Both the position numbers and the translations under genes were made by a program. A stretch of 21,099 nt of DNA. Origin: Saprospiraceae bacterium. GTDB taxonomy: Bacteria; Bacteroidota; Bacteroidia; Chitinophagales; Saprospiraceae. The first letter of the stretch is position 1. Each line of letters begins with the position of its first letter. Location: NCBI GenBank assembly GCA_017995875.1, contig JAGOIB010000018.1, positions 1 through 21,099 on the forward strand, written 5' to 3'. Below the pieces are notes generated by a model. That model was given only the letters and a program-made list of their open reading frames with translations. It did not search any database and was not told the DNA's origin. This document shows, piece by piece, positions 1 through 8,525 of this stretch.

Positions 1-1
1 A

Positions 2-1327
2 TTTGCTCCGCTTTCCGCTCAGAAGAGCCTTCCCCCAAGCATCCAGCCCTATTCGGTCAACTGGGGATATGCCGTTAAACAAATGTTTGATGCCGCTGGC
101 TATCAAGTGCCGGGTCCAAAGGCCGCATTTGACTTGTTGCCCAACAAGGGCAACGCATCAGAAGAAGCTCGCCTGGATTCAACCGTAAGCTATTTTGGAT
201 ACGATCTTACCGGAGTAGATTCTATCCCACTATTCCGGAATGTGTATACCAATCCTGAACCCGGGGTCCACGTCATCGTCGAATATTTCTATGAGCAGGA
301 AGGTTGGGTTCCACTAAACCTGACGACCCTGGTATCAGATGACCTGGGACGCCTCGTGGATGCATTTTCACAGCGCTATGACAATGAGTCCGGCTTGTTT
401 GTCCCTGATTCACGGATTGTATTGTTTCCCCGCGAGAATTCACTAGACCAGGTTGATTCCTTCACTGTGCTTGCATGGTCCGGAGAACTGGGGGATTACG
501 TCCGGCAACTGGCCGTCTGGAATACATTTGATGCATCTGATCGACTTATCGAAAGCATAAGCTCAATTGAGATCTTCGAATTCCCACTGATCTTCAAAGA
601 TCGCTATACCTATGACGAAACCGGCAACCTGATAAGGGTGGAATCCTATAATGTGGATGGCAGCGAATTGATCCCTGCCAATCAACAGGAATTCGAATAC
701 CAAAATGGGTTGCTGAGGACAGAGACCACCCTTGTATCAGATGGCCTTGGTGTATTCACACCTCAAAGTAAGACAGATTACACCTATACATCCTTTGGCC
801 ATAAGAAGACAGTCAAGAATTATGCATGGGACTTTGAAAAGAAAAGCTGGAGGCTCGTGCAGGATGATTACTACGGGTTTGATGAAGATAACAGGATCTC
901 CTCCCTTGAAGTCACCCATTTCAACAAAGAAGGAGGGCGTGAAACAAAGCAAACGACGTATGGCTACGTAAGGGACCACTATGTAGCAGCAGAGTACAAT
1001 CATGCGCTGGACATCGAGACACAGGAATGGCGCACAACGGATAAAAAATACTTCTACTACAACAGTGTTGTGTCCACCGAGCCGGATGAACCTGTAGTCG
1101 CTGATGCCCTGTTTATATACCCCAATCCGACTTCCGGAATGGTGCAGGTAAAACTGCTTGGTAAGGTTTCCGTACTGATCCATACGCTCTCAGGACAGCT
1201 GGTCAGGAAGTTTGCAATGGCGCCTGGAGAGAAAATGCTTGACCTGAGTGGATTACCTGCAGGCATGTACCAGGTCCGTGCCAAAAGTGATGATGATTAT
1301 TTCTCCGGCAAACTGCTGGTTCTTTAA
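2..1327 (+). CDS. T9SS-exported protein with C-terminal sorting domain, 5' partial
   Basis: The reading frame is open from the window edge, so the true start lies upstream; the first in-frame ATG at 83 is internal to sequence that already reads as protein. The first visible residues (FAPLSAQ, then KSLPPS) look like the end of a signal peptide with cleavage after AQ. The middle (about residues 190-340) holds repeated Tyr/Asp-rich beta segments such as YTYDETGNLIRVESY and DYTYTSFGHKKTVKNY, which resemble degenerate YD/RHS-like repeats. The last 80 residues form a type A T9SS sorting domain: YPNPTSG, then a beta-rich stretch, LSGLPAGMYQVR and a final KLLVL. In that family the domain directs outer-membrane export and surface attachment. 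The function of the mature part is unknown; adhesin or matrix protein is only a guess. The lipoprotein gene follows 34 bases downstream with no terminator between, so the two may be co-transcribed. Confidence 0.85.
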   Translation, partial: FAPLSAQKSLPPSIQPYSVNWGYAVKQMFDAAGYQVPGPKAAFDLLPNKGNASEEARLDSTVSYFGYDLTGVDSIPLFRNVYTNPEPGVHVIVEYFYEQEGWVPLNLTTLVSDDLGRLVDAFSQRYDNESGLFVPDSRIVLFPRENSLDQVDSFTVLAWSGELGDYVRQLAVWNTFDASDRLIESISSIEIFEFPLIFKDRYTYDETGNLIRVESYNVDGSELIPANQQEFEYQNGLLRTETTLVSDGLGVFTPQSKTDYTYTSFGHKKTVKNYAWDFEKKSWRLVQDDYYGFDEDNRISSLEVTHFNKEGGRETKQTTYGYVRDHYVAAEYNHALDIETQEWRTTDKKYFYYNSVVSTEPDEPVVADALFIYPNPTSGMVQVKLLGKVSVLIHTLSGQLVRKFAMAPGEKMLDLSGLPAGMYQVRAKSDDDYFSGKLLVL

Positions 1328-1361
1328 ATCAATTATGTAACTAATTAAAACTTATTATACC

Positions 1362-1799
1362 ATGAAATCGATTATGTTTAAAAACCCCTTTTTTACCCTG
1401 ATGTTGTTGACATTGACTGCGTTCACTTTTGTCAGTTGCGACCATGAAGATGAGGTTGTTGACCTCCCGTTTAATGAAGCCCTTGTCGGCACCTGGGATA
1501 TCACCTCATATGTGCTCGACGACGACGAATGGATTGGCCTTATCATTGAGGCTGGTGCAATCACCTTTGAGCAACCTAATGGAAGCAGCGGGATATTCAG
1601 TCAGGAAGTTACTTTCGCAAATGATGAAAAGGTAACTATTTCAGGAAGATATGTGCTGGATGAAACGGAAGGACGTGTGACCATGTATTACGAAGGAGAA
1701 CCCATCGTGGCGGACATCGTCATCACAGGTGACAAAATGCTCTGGGATAGCACCATGGATGGATATCCATTAGTGTTGAAAGCAAAAAAACGTAAGTAA
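1362..1799 (+). CDS. lipocalin-like lipoprotein
   Basis: This 145-residue protein starts with a lipoprotein signal: Lys at 2 and 7, a hydrophobic core (about 9-24) and the lipobox FVSC with the lipidated Cys at 26. The residues after Cys are acidic (DHEDE), which in Bacteroidota fits a lipoprotein export signal for surface display. The mature part begins with LVGTWDITSY, the usual opening of bacterial lipocalin-like domains, and continues as short beta strands rich in VT/VTI motifs, matching the small beta-barrel size of that family. No ligand can be named. The next ATG (codon 5) would also leave a workable signal peptide, but the upstream one is kept. The gene ends just before a strong intrinsic terminator, which separates it from the kinase gene. 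Family call is moderate, lipoprotein call is good. Confidence 0.8.
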   Translation: MKSIMFKNPFFTLMLLTLTAFTFVSCDHEDEVVDLPFNEALVGTWDITSYVLDDDEWIGLIIEAGAITFEQPNGSSGIFSQEVTFANDEKVTISGRYVLDETEGRVTMYYEGEPIVADIVITGDKMLWDSTMDGYPLVLKAKKRK

Positions 1800-1808
1800 T
1801 TCCAACGG

Positions 1809-1850
1809 GTGTTGCAGGGCCATGGTCCTGCAACACTATTTATTATTTTT
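1809..1850 (+). terminator. Rho-independent terminator after the lipoprotein gene
   Basis: A perfect 10-bp stem (GTGTTGCAGG paired with CCTGCAACAC, 1809-1818 and 1827-1836) encloses an 8-base loop and is followed by a T-rich run (TATTTATTATTTTT). It starts 9 bases after the stop codon of the lipocalin-like gene on the same strand. Confidence 0.9.
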
Positions 1851-1935
1851 CGTCTGTGATCAATAGACTCTCCTATTTTTAAGGTGTGATTTCAGATCAT
1901 AATAAAGTGCTCATCAGAAAAAAATCAAGAGCTGA

Positions 1936-3840
1936 ATGAACAAGAGAAGATGTTTGCTATTCCTTTTGCTGACAGGTTTGTTATCTACTCCGGCATGGTC
2001 CCAGTCCAAAACTGATAGCCTGTGGAATGTATGGAATGATCCTACTGAAGCGGACACTAGCCGATTAAAAGCAATCCAAAGATTAACCTGGCCAATGCTC
2101 AATACCAACATGGACAGCGCTTATCTGCTAGCGAAAATGCAGCTTGATTTTGCAACAGCCAAGAATAATGAGAAGTGGATTGGTAAGGCCCTCTACAATA
2201 TTGCTTCCTATCATTACCTCAAAAGTGAATATCCCCAATCCATATCCTTCTATAATCAAAGTCTCGAGATCCGTAAAAAAACGGGTGATCTCAAAGGAGA
2301 AGCCGCGATCTATGGTAACCTGGGACTCATCTACGGGGACCAGGGAAACGACCTGAAGGATCTCGAGTACCAGTTGAAAGCCCTGAAGATCAACGAACAG
2401 ATCCGGGATACGGCCGGTATGACGAGCAACTATAGCAACCTTGCCGGTCTTTATCAGAACCAGGAGGATAGCACCAAAGCCCTGGAATACTATGAGAAAG
2501 CTTTGAACATGTTTAGTGTCAGCGATGATCTACAGAGTATCGGCCTTCTCTACAATAATATCGGCAATATGTACAGAGGCTATCATATGTTTGAAAAAGC
2601 CCGGTGGTACCTGATGGAAAGCCTTTGTATCCGAACAGAACTGCAGGATATACTGGGCATGGCCATCACCTATATCAATCTGGGCACGCTATACATCAGC
2701 ATGAAGGATTATGCCCAGGCGAAAACATACACCATACAAAGCATTGAGTATTTCAAGAGACTAAACGATAAGGCAAGCCTGGCCAATGGGTATTACAATC
2801 TTGGGGATATCGCGAGAAGGGAGCAACAATACCAGGAGGCGTTGAAATGGTGTGCTGCATCATTGGAGATTGCGCGGTCAACGAATAAAGTGAACATTGA
2901 AGCAGCTGATTGCTCCTGCCTGTATCGCACGTACAAGGAATTGGGTGATCCTGCTAAAGCACTATCCTATTTAGAAGAATTTGTCGACCTCAATGATAGT
3001 CTTCGAAACGATGAGCTCAAGCTGGAAATGAGCCGGTTGAAATTTGAAAAAGAAAATCTGACGGATAGTATTTCACGCGTCCAGGAATTGAATCAGCTCA
3101 ATGATCTGCATGAATTGGAGATGCAAAAGCGCGGACGTCTCACCAATATCGTTTTAGTGGCAGCGATCGGATTCCTGGTTTTAATGATGATTTTCCTGAG
3201 CAGGATGTTAGTTCTTCAGCGCAATTCCTCCTCGCTCAAACGAAAAACCCAGGAACTTGAAAATCAACAACTGGTCAATGAAATTTCCTTGCTAAAAACA
3301 CAGGTTAACCCCCACTTCCTGTTTAACAGTCTCAGTATCCTCTCCTCCCTGGTAAGAATCGATCCGGACCTTTCTGAACGATTTATCGATCAATTGTCCC
3401 GTTCCTACAGATATATCCTTGAACAGAAAGATCAATCGCTTGTCACCTTACGCACCGAACTCGGATTTATCGAATCCTATTCCTTCCTGTTGAAAATTCG
3501 TTTTGAAAATAAATTCAGTGTAGATATTCAATTGCCTGATTACATCCTTGATAAATATAAGATAGCTCCGCTGACCCTGCAGCTCTTGATTGAAAACGCC
3601 GTTAAGCACAACCGGATGTCAGTAAGTGAACCTCTCATAGTCACTATATCCGTTGAGGTAGGCCAGATGTTGATTGTTAAAAATAAACTTCAACCCAGGA
3701 GTACACCTGCCGTATCTACAGGTGTCGGTTTGCAAAATATTATGGACAGGTATGCACTCCTGACCGACCGCCCGGTATGGGCGGGTGAATCAGACGAAAA
3801 TTTTGTTGTCAAAATTCCACTTTTGGATTGCACTGCCTGA
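1936..3840 (+). CDS. TPR-repeat sensor histidine kinase (LytS/YehU type)
   Basis: This 634-residue protein is the sensor of a two-component pair with the LytTR regulator 45 bases downstream. It has a signal peptide (residues 1-23, ending TPAWSQ), a periplasmic region of about seven tetratricopeptide repeats (about 80-355, with recurring motifs such as YGNLGLIYGDQGN, YNNIGNMYRG and YYNLGDIARREQQY), a coiled-coil linker, one membrane helix (about 403-425) and a cytoplasmic kinase. The kinase part carries the His_kinase signature QVNPHFLFNSL with the phospho-acceptor His460, an ATP-binding N box (LLIENAVKHN, Asn554) and a G box GVGLQNI (596-602). It should autophosphorylate on His and pass phosphate to Asp55 of the partner. 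The TPR input suggests sensing of a protein or peptide ligand in the periplasm, which is inference. The upstream terminator implies its own promoter, but I could not place one. Confidence 0.93.
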   Translation: MNKRRCLLFLLLTGLLSTPAWSQSKTDSLWNVWNDPTEADTSRLKAIQRLTWPMLNTNMDSAYLLAKMQLDFATAKNNEKWIGKALYNIASYHYLKSEYPQSISFYNQSLEIRKKTGDLKGEAAIYGNLGLIYGDQGNDLKDLEYQLKALKINEQIRDTAGMTSNYSNLAGLYQNQEDSTKALEYYEKALNMFSVSDDLQSIGLLYNNIGNMYRGYHMFEKARWYLMESLCIRTELQDILGMAITYINLGTLYISMKDYAQAKTYTIQSIEYFKRLNDKASLANGYYNLGDIARREQQYQEALKWCAASLEIARSTNKVNIEAADCSCLYRTYKELGDPAKALSYLEEFVDLNDSLRNDELKLEMSRLKFEKENLTDSISRVQELNQLNDLHELEMQKRGRLTNIVLVAAIGFLVLMMIFLSRMLVLQRNSSSLKRKTQELENQQLVNEISLLKTQVNPHFLFNSLSILSSLVRIDPDLSERFIDQLSRSYRYILEQKDQSLVTLRTELGFIESYSFLLKIRFENKFSVDIQLPDYILDKYKIAPLTLQLLIENAVKHNRMSVSEPLIVTISVEVGQMLIVKNKLQPRSTPAVSTGVGLQNIMDRYALLTDRPVWAGESDENFVVKIPLLDCTA

Positions 3841-3885
3841 AAGTTTTAATTGTCTAATTATTTATAAATCACAGCATCGTACAAT

Positions 3886-4641
3886 ATGAAGACGATCATT
3901 ATCGAAGATGAAAACCTCACCGCGAAACGCCTGGAAAGTTTGCTGCACAAATACGATCCTGCATTACAGGTGGAAGCCATTTTGCCATCTGTCCGGGATG
4001 CAGTACAATGGTTTGGTTCCAATCCGGAACCCGACCTGATTTTTATGGATATCCATCTGGAAGATGATCTTGCTTTCAAGATTTTTGAGCAAGTCAAGAT
4101 CCATGCCCCGGTGATATTTACTACAGCGTATGACGAGTATATGATCCAGGCCTTTAAAGTCAACAGCATAGACTACCTGCTCAAGCCGGTCAATTATGAT
4201 GAACTCGTACAGGCCATCGAGAAATTCAAATCACTCAAAAAACAGTTTGCTCAACCCAATCTCGAAACACTGCTGAAATCCCTTGGACATAAAGAACCGG
4301 AGTATAAAAGTCGTTTTATGATTACGGTGGGTACAAGGATCAGGAGTATTGAGACCACGGAGATCGCCTATTTTTATTCAGAGGAGAAACTGACCTTTAT
4401 GGTTACCAAAGAAGGGCAGAACCTCCCGATTGATTTCAGTCTCGACAAACTCACATCGATGCTCAACCCACATGATTTCTTCAGGATCAGCCGGCAGTTC
4501 CTGGTGAGCTTTCAATCCATTCAGATTGTTCACTCGCACATCAAGGGCAAACTCAAATTAGAGCTCATACCAAAGACAAAGTTTGAGGTGCTGGTCAGCG
4601 GAGACCGCATGACCGATTTCAAAGAATGGCTTGGAAGATAA
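3886..4641 (+). CDS. LytTR-family response regulator
   Basis: This 251-residue protein has an N-terminal receiver domain (about 1-120) and a C-terminal LytTR DNA-binding domain (about 148-250). The receiver keeps the key residues: acidic pair Glu7/Asp8, phospho-acceptor Asp55 (LIFMDIHL), Thr79/Thr80 in IFTTAYDE, and Lys100 in DYLLKPV. The LytTR part contains the expected hallmarks: ITVGTRIRSI near its start, IAYFYSEEKLTFMV, DFFRISRQFLVSF and a closing GDRMTDFKEWLG. The upstream TPR kinase is the obvious partner. Target genes cannot be read from the sequence; neighbouring T9SS-cargo and lipoprotein genes are possible targets but nothing proves it. It ends 21 bases from the convergent lipoprotein gene, with no convincing terminator hairpin in the gap. 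Confidence 0.95.
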   Translation: MKTIIIEDENLTAKRLESLLHKYDPALQVEAILPSVRDAVQWFGSNPEPDLIFMDIHLEDDLAFKIFEQVKIHAPVIFTTAYDEYMIQAFKVNSIDYLLKPVNYDELVQAIEKFKSLKKQFAQPNLETLLKSLGHKEPEYKSRFMITVGTRIRSIETTEIAYFYSEEKLTFMVTKEGQNLPIDFSLDKLTSMLNPHDFFRISRQFLVSFQSIQIVHSHIKGKLKLELIPKTKFEVLVSGDRMTDFKEWLGR

Positions 4642-4662
4642 GTCGAAAGGTGCTTGAAATTT

Positions 4663-5454
4663 TTATTTTTCCTTGCCTTCCGTTTTAGTAAGGTCAAAAG
4701 CTTTTTTCCCAAAGTCCACCTCCACGCATCTTTTTTCCTTATCATCAAATGTCTTGCATTTTAATTCAAAAAGATCTAATCCATTCTTCCGGAATTTAAA
4801 ACCATAGTTCGTTAGCTTGTCGCGCGTCTCGCCCAGGCCCACCTGATCAATATCTAATCCGGCATCGAAATAATCAAGCAAGGGAGCATAATATTTGAAT
4901 TTTCCAAGTCCGGTGACTTCCCCATTGTTTTTAAATTCTACTTTCTCACCTTTCTTCAATACATAACTCCCTTTAAAAAGGATTTCTTCCAGGATACGTG
5001 CCTGGTTTCCTGAAACATCAGGTGCTATTTTGACAAAAGTATTTTTCCCAATTTTTATTTTATTCTCTGCTACGATCTCAATGGTATACTTTGCTTTTAG
5101 TAAACTGTCATTTTGTTTTTCCCATAACTCATAAGTGCCGTTATTGTTTAATGGGATGAGGTCCGTCAGTGTTTCATGAAAATTGATGACCATGCTGGTT
5201 GGAACTAACGTGGTAGTGGGAATCTGGATATAACACTCTTCTGCACCTTCCTGCGCTTTCCTTGGTGATTTTTGATCAAGGAGGCTGGTCAGGTATGTTT
5301 CACTGAGGTAGCTTCCCGAGAAAGGGATAGGGGCTTTGATTTCTTTGAAGTTGAGCTTAGAGGGAGTGCCGGCTGTTTCAGGATTGGGCTTCTGTTCATT
5401 GCGACAAGAAAGGAAGGTCATCAATGTAATGGTGAGCATGAAGACTTTATACAT
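4663..5454 (-). CDS. hypothetical lipoprotein
   Basis: I do not recognise the family of this 263-residue protein. It begins with a short lipoprotein signal peptide (MYKVF, hydrophobic core, lipobox FLSC with Cys at 17), so it is probably anchored in a membrane on the periplasmic or outer side. After a Pro/Asn-rich linker comes a region of alternating beta strands with short charged turns (for instance YELWEKQND, KIKIGKNTF, KGEKVEFKNNGEV), which suggests a soluble beta-rich fold. There are four Cys beyond the lipobox Cys or close to it, including CKTFDDKEKRC near the C terminus, which could form a disulfide. The C terminus is charged (TKTEGKEK). The gene is convergent with the LytTR regulator and probably a single-gene unit. 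Confidence 0.75.
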   Translation of the reverse strand: MYKVFMLTITLMTFLSCRNEQKPNPETAGTPSKLNFKEIKAPIPFSGSYLSETYLTSLLDQKSPRKAQEGAEECYIQIPTTTLVPTSMVINFHETLTDLIPLNNNGTYELWEKQNDSLLKAKYTIEIVAENKIKIGKNTFVKIAPDVSGNQARILEEILFKGSYVLKKGEKVEFKNNGEVTGLGKFKYYAPLLDYFDAGLDIDQVGLGETRDKLTNYGFKFRKNGLDLFELKCKTFDDKEKRCVEVDFGKKAFDLTKTEGKEK

Positions 5455-5526
5455 TTTCTTTTTGGGTTTAGAAAGTGAAGGTAATAGCAGTGCAATACTT
5501 TGGCATTCTGTTCACTAAGATAGGAA

Positions 5527-6300
5527 TTAGTATCCCTTTCGCAACATATCCGCATATGCATTTGGCAATTCACTCTTCTCAACAGCTACCGCAGCCTTTT
5601 CAACATCATATTCAAAACGAATGAAATCTACGGTCAGACTTTTTAGATCCCGGCTCGACGTATTTTCATCCAGGTGCAGGATAACAAAACAACCCCTTGG
5701 GTCTCCATCTTTTGGTTTGCCTACAGAACCGAGGTTTATAGCATGGCGATAATGTGGCATTTCAACTGTACCTGAGTTTAGAATGCGATGATATGGTTTG
5801 TGTGTATGCCCAAAACAAAGGATATCAGCATTGGCTTGTTCCATGATACGTAGCATACTCTTCTCTTCGCGATCCTCAAACAGGTATTCGTTTATTTTCC
5901 GGGGACTTCCATGGACCAATAGCATTTGAATTGTTTCGAGGCCATGCTTAAATTCGAGACGTATATGGGAGGGTAGCGTGCGGAGATAATTTCGTTCAGC
6001 TGTTGCTACCAATTGATTGGTCATCGCGATGGAAACCTTTCCCATTTCCTTTTCCAGGTCAGTCTTGTAAGCGCAGCCACAGTCATCACTTTTTTGTCCG
6101 ATTCCGAAATCATAATTGCCGGCAATAGTTGGGATATTTCTTTTCCGGATTTCACGGATGACTTCATTTGGCCAGACATTGTATCCGACCAGGTCGCCAA
6201 GGCAATAAACCATATCGATCTGCTGTGCATCTATACTAGCAAGACATGCCTCGAGTGCAGGGAGGTTGGAATGAATATCACTAAATAGGGCGATTTTCAT
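5527..6300 (-). CDS. calcineurin-like metallophosphoesterase
   Basis: The 257-residue protein has the metal-binding motifs of the calcineurin-like phosphoesterase superfamily (YfcE/MJ0936-like branch) in order: SDIHSN (Asp8, His10), CLGDLVGY (Asp36), AGNYD (Asn62), LLVHGSP (His130) and CFGHTHKPY (His165, His167). These residues bind a two-metal centre that hydrolyses a phosphoester. The usual GNH(D/E) motif reads GNYD, so the catalytic His is replaced by Tyr. After it comes DDCGCAYK, which I recall as a signature of one cytosolic subfamily. There is no signal peptide, so it is cytosolic. The substrate is not known; phosphodiesters or small phosphorylated metabolites are possible. It is on the minus strand and stands alone between 72-base and 165-base gaps. 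Confidence 0.9.
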   Translation of the reverse strand: MKIALFSDIHSNLPALEACLASIDAQQIDMVYCLGDLVGYNVWPNEVIREIRKRNIPTIAGNYDFGIGQKSDDCGCAYKTDLEKEMGKVSIAMTNQLVATAERNYLRTLPSHIRLEFKHGLETIQMLLVHGSPRKINEYLFEDREEKSMLRIMEQANADILCFGHTHKPYHRILNSGTVEMPHYRHAINLGSVGKPKDGDPRGCFVILHLDENTSSRDLKSLTVDFIRFEYDVEKAAVAVEKSELPNAYADMLRKGY

Positions 6301-6369
6301 ATTAGGCTAATAACATAGGGATTGAATAAGCATTTTTGATTTGATGATCAACGGGAATGATGATGAAGG

Positions 6370-6377
6370 CAAAGTTA
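6370..6377 (-). promoter_or_regulatory. possible Bacteroidota -7 promoter box upstream of the phosphoesterase gene
   Basis: On the minus strand the sequence TAACTTTG matches the Bacteroidota sigma-70-type -7 consensus TAnnTTTG, about 70 bases before the phosphoesterase start. A TTG lies upstream (within CGTTGG) but at a spacing shorter than usual, so the match is tentative. Confidence 0.35.
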
Positions 6378-6465
6378 AGCAGAATCTTTGCCAACGAGCT
6401 ATTCAGCAAAACGTAGAAAGCGATTGATGACCGGGGCAGTAAATTTATTGTAAGGGAGTCGTAAA

Positions 6466-7095
6466 TCAGTCCGGCTGCATTTTTTTAAAACTGCAAAAAA
6501 TAAAATTCTGGATAGTGCCGGAAGGAGTCGTATGATCAACAGTACTGCATTTGATTTTTGTGAAGAACTTTTGGAGTCGCGCTATCATTGATCTTTCAGA
6601 GTACTGATGGATGTCAATGCCACTGCACTTTTTTGGCCCATTTTCTGAAAAAGTGCCAATGACGAGTATGCCATTGGGCCGGAGGTTTTGCTGTACCGTT
6701 TCAAGATAGGCATCTATGTCATTATCGCTGGTCAGGAAATGAAATGCTGCCCTGTCGTGCCAGAAGTCATATTTTTGAGTCGGCTGAAAAGTCGTTGCAT
6801 CTGCAACAATCCATGTTACTTGCTGCGCACGATCGCCAAGTCTGGTTTTGGCTCTTTCTATTGCTGTTTCTGAAATATCCAGTACGGTAATATCCTTATA
6901 ACCCAGGTTGAGCAAGTGGTCCACCAAAAGACTGTCGCCTCCGCCAATGTCTATGATCTTAGCTGTCAATGGAACCTTGAATTCCTTAAAGAAAGCCAGG
7001 GATGTAGCAGGTGTGGGCTGATACCAGCTCACTTCAGATAGTTTCTTTGCCTGATAGATGTTTTCCCAATGTTGATGACGGTCAAATAAATGCAT
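6466..7095 (-). CDS. class I SAM-dependent methyltransferase
   Basis: This 209-residue cytosolic protein has a Rossmann-fold methyltransferase layout. Motif I is IIDIGGGDS (47-55, the SAM-binding glycine loop), motif II is VLDIS (71-75, acidic residue for the ribose), motif III is IVADATTF (96-103) and motif IV is YDFWHDRAAFHFL (109-121), followed by a typical post-motif region LRPNGILVIGTFS. The N terminus HWENIYQAKKLSEVSWYQP is characteristic of a group of small methyltransferases related to thiopurine/tellurite-resistance enzymes, where the segment closes over the active site. The substrate is not evident. The start ATG at 7095 is chosen because homologous sequence begins immediately. It lies downstream of a crp-type gene, with a 212-base gap that holds two inverted repeats. 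Confidence 0.9.
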   Translation of the reverse strand: MHLFDRHQHWENIYQAKKLSEVSWYQPTPATSLAFFKEFKVPLTAKIIDIGGGDSLLVDHLLNLGYKDITVLDISETAIERAKTRLGDRAQQVTWIVADATTFQPTQKYDFWHDRAAFHFLTSDNDIDAYLETVQQNLRPNGILVIGTFSENGPKKCSGIDIHQYSERSMIARLQKFFTKIKCSTVDHTTPSGTIQNFIFCSFKKMQPD

Positions 7096-7136
7096 GCGGT
7101 GCTTGTTTTGGTGGCTCTATCGTCTCCCGAAGTGAA

Positions 7137-7181
7137 AGGCCATCACCTTATCATGTGAGGAGTATGACTTGGTGATGACCT
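7137..7181. repeat. imperfect inverted repeat upstream of the methyltransferase gene
   Basis: Two 11-base arms (AGGCCATCACC at 7137-7147 and GGTGATGACCT at 7171-7181) are reverse complements except at one position, with a 23-base spacer. No T-tract follows on either strand, so it does not look like a terminator. It lies about 40 bases upstream of the methyltransferase start and could be an operator or an mRNA structure. Confidence 0.5.
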
Positions 7182-7224
7182 GACTTTTGCATTTACTAAA
7201 TTAGAGAGACTACCGGGTATGCGT

Positions 7225-7250
7225 CGTTAGGGCAATGTCATGCACTAACG
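7225..7250. repeat. compact hairpin in the gap between the crp-type gene and the methyltransferase gene
   Basis: CGTTAG and CTAACG form outer arms, and GCA/TGC form inner arms, separated by one mismatched pair, with a 6-base loop ATGTCA. It is 58 bases downstream of the Crp-family stop on the minus strand, but no U-run follows, so a regulatory or structural role is as likely as termination. Confidence 0.45.
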
Positions 7251-7307
7251 TCCTTACCAAAGGTAGGGGCAAGTGGAAGTGAAAAGTTTTTACATTGGAT
7301 AAATAAT

Positions 7308-7871
7308 TCAGTGCTTTGCCCTGATGCGACTGAGACTGACTTGTGTAATGCCAAGGTAGGAAGCAATGTATTTTAATGGAACACGCTTTAGCGCATCCGG
7401 ATGATCGTTAAGAAAATTGGTGTAACGAACTTCTGCTGAATTAAACTGGATATTCTCAATCCGGTTGAGTGTTGCTATAAATACTTTGAGGAATATATTT
7501 TTAATAAGGCGCTCTATTTCTATATGGTCATTGTACAGGTTACGGAGTTTGTCAGCATTGATAGCAATCAAAACGGTATCCTCAATGGCCTGGATGCCTT
7601 TTCGGGAAGGAATACCTGTAACCAAACTCTCGACTCTGGCAACAAACGCATTTTCAAATTCTAATGTCTCGGTGATATCCTGATCTCCCTTTAGATAATA
7701 AACTCTTAATGCTCCTTTTTTAATAAAGTAAATTGTTCTGCACGTATGCCCTATAGGTTGTACATCGGTGTTCTTTTTGTACGACACCTGGGTACAAATC
7801 TCAAGTAACGCCTTTAGATCCTTTTGAGACAAAGGATGAATTGTTTGTATATAATCGGTCAGCGCTTTCAA
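7308..7871 (-). CDS. Crp/Fnr-family transcriptional regulator with TTG start
   Basis: This 187-residue protein has an N-terminal cyclic-nucleotide-binding-like beta roll (about 15-120, with IGHTCRTIYFIKKGALRVYY and the segment that usually carries the ligand-binding residues) and a C-terminal helix-turn-helix (about 160-187, PLKYIASYLGITQVSLSRIR). It lacks the FNR iron-sulfur cysteines and a clear cAMP-binding Arg-Ser pair, as is common for the short Bacteroidota members. The ligand is therefore unknown. An in-frame TGA lies eight codons upstream and there is no ATG between, so TTG at 7871 is the only reasonable start. Its targets are not evident; the neighbouring methyltransferase gap contains two palindromes that could be binding sites. 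It is unlinked to the cbb3 genes here. Confidence 0.88.
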   Translation of the reverse strand: MKALTDYIQTIHPLSQKDLKALLEICTQVSYKKNTDVQPIGHTCRTIYFIKKGALRVYYLKGDQDITETLEFENAFVARVESLVTGIPSRKGIQAIEDTVLIAINADKLRNLYNDHIEIERLIKNIFLKVFIATLNRIENIQFNSAEVRYTNFLNDHPDALKRVPLKYIASYLGITQVSLSRIRAKH

Positions 7872-8003
7872 GGGGTATGCAGTTAGCTTTCACTTAAAAT
7901 TAAGCATAATCTATGGTATGGCAGTAAAAATTCCTTCTGGCATCTGGAGTTATCTACAGATCATGGATTCCGCGTAATTCAATCTAAAGGTGCTTTTCTG
8001 GAG

Positions 8004-8468
8004 TCAGCCCAGCCTTTTCTGGAAGCAAATACTATTGGCTACGTTTTCATAAGGCCCATAGTTTGGAATGACGTGGTAACCTGATTTTTTATAAAGGGCG
8101 ATGGCCTCAGGCTGGTTATACCCAGTCTCCAGGATGCACTTATGGAAACCACCTTCACGGGCCCATTCTTCGAGGCCATTTAACACTACAGAGGCAATGC
8201 CTCTTCCACGGTATTCGGGACGGACAAACATCCTCTTGATTTCTACTGTATCCTCACTAAATTTTCTAAATGCACCACAGCCTACTGCATGACTGTCAAT
8301 ATAGGCAACCAAAACGTGTTTTATATTGCTGAGTTTGTTGAATTGAGCATAGAAGGGATGGTCATCACCATCCCGCACCTGGAGTTCTGCATCCAGAAAG
8401 GTCACCAGGGTCTGAAAATCGTCACTGGACGAATCGGTCTTTATGAGTGTGGTTAGTGACGTAGACAT
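8004..8468 (-). CDS. GNAT-family N-acetyltransferase
   Basis: This cytosolic protein of about 154 residues shows the GNAT fold: a beta strand VLVAYIDSHAVGCGAF, then VEIKRMFVRPEYRGRGIASVVL with the acetyl-CoA pyrophosphate-binding motif R87-G-R-G-I-A, followed by a helix, the strand CILETGYNQPEAIALYKKSGY and a C-terminal strand with a conserved Tyr/Asn. The reaction is transfer of the acetyl group from acetyl-CoA to an amine; the acceptor cannot be predicted. The start is set at the ATG at 8468, two codons inside a possible TTG start at 8474, because ATG is preferred and the domain begins right after it. It is flanked by the Crp-family gene and the secreted protease, in gaps of 132 and 57 bases, so operon membership is unclear. 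Confidence 0.9.
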   Translation of the reverse strand: MSTSLTTLIKTDSSSDDFQTLVTFLDAELQVRDGDDHPFYAQFNKLSNIKHVLVAYIDSHAVGCGAFRKFSEDTVEIKRMFVRPEYRGRGIASVVLNGLEEWAREGGFHKCILETGYNQPEAIALYKKSGYHVIPNYGPYENVANSICFQKRLG

Positions 8469-8525
8469 TTGCAAATTATCATTTGGTGCTTAGTGGGGGA
8501 TTCTATCATTTGAATTTCTATGGTC

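Noticed and set aside
4642..4662. Bidirectional terminator between the LytTR gene and the lipoprotein gene
   Set aside because: A T-rich stretch is present but no stem of more than three or four base pairs precedes it.
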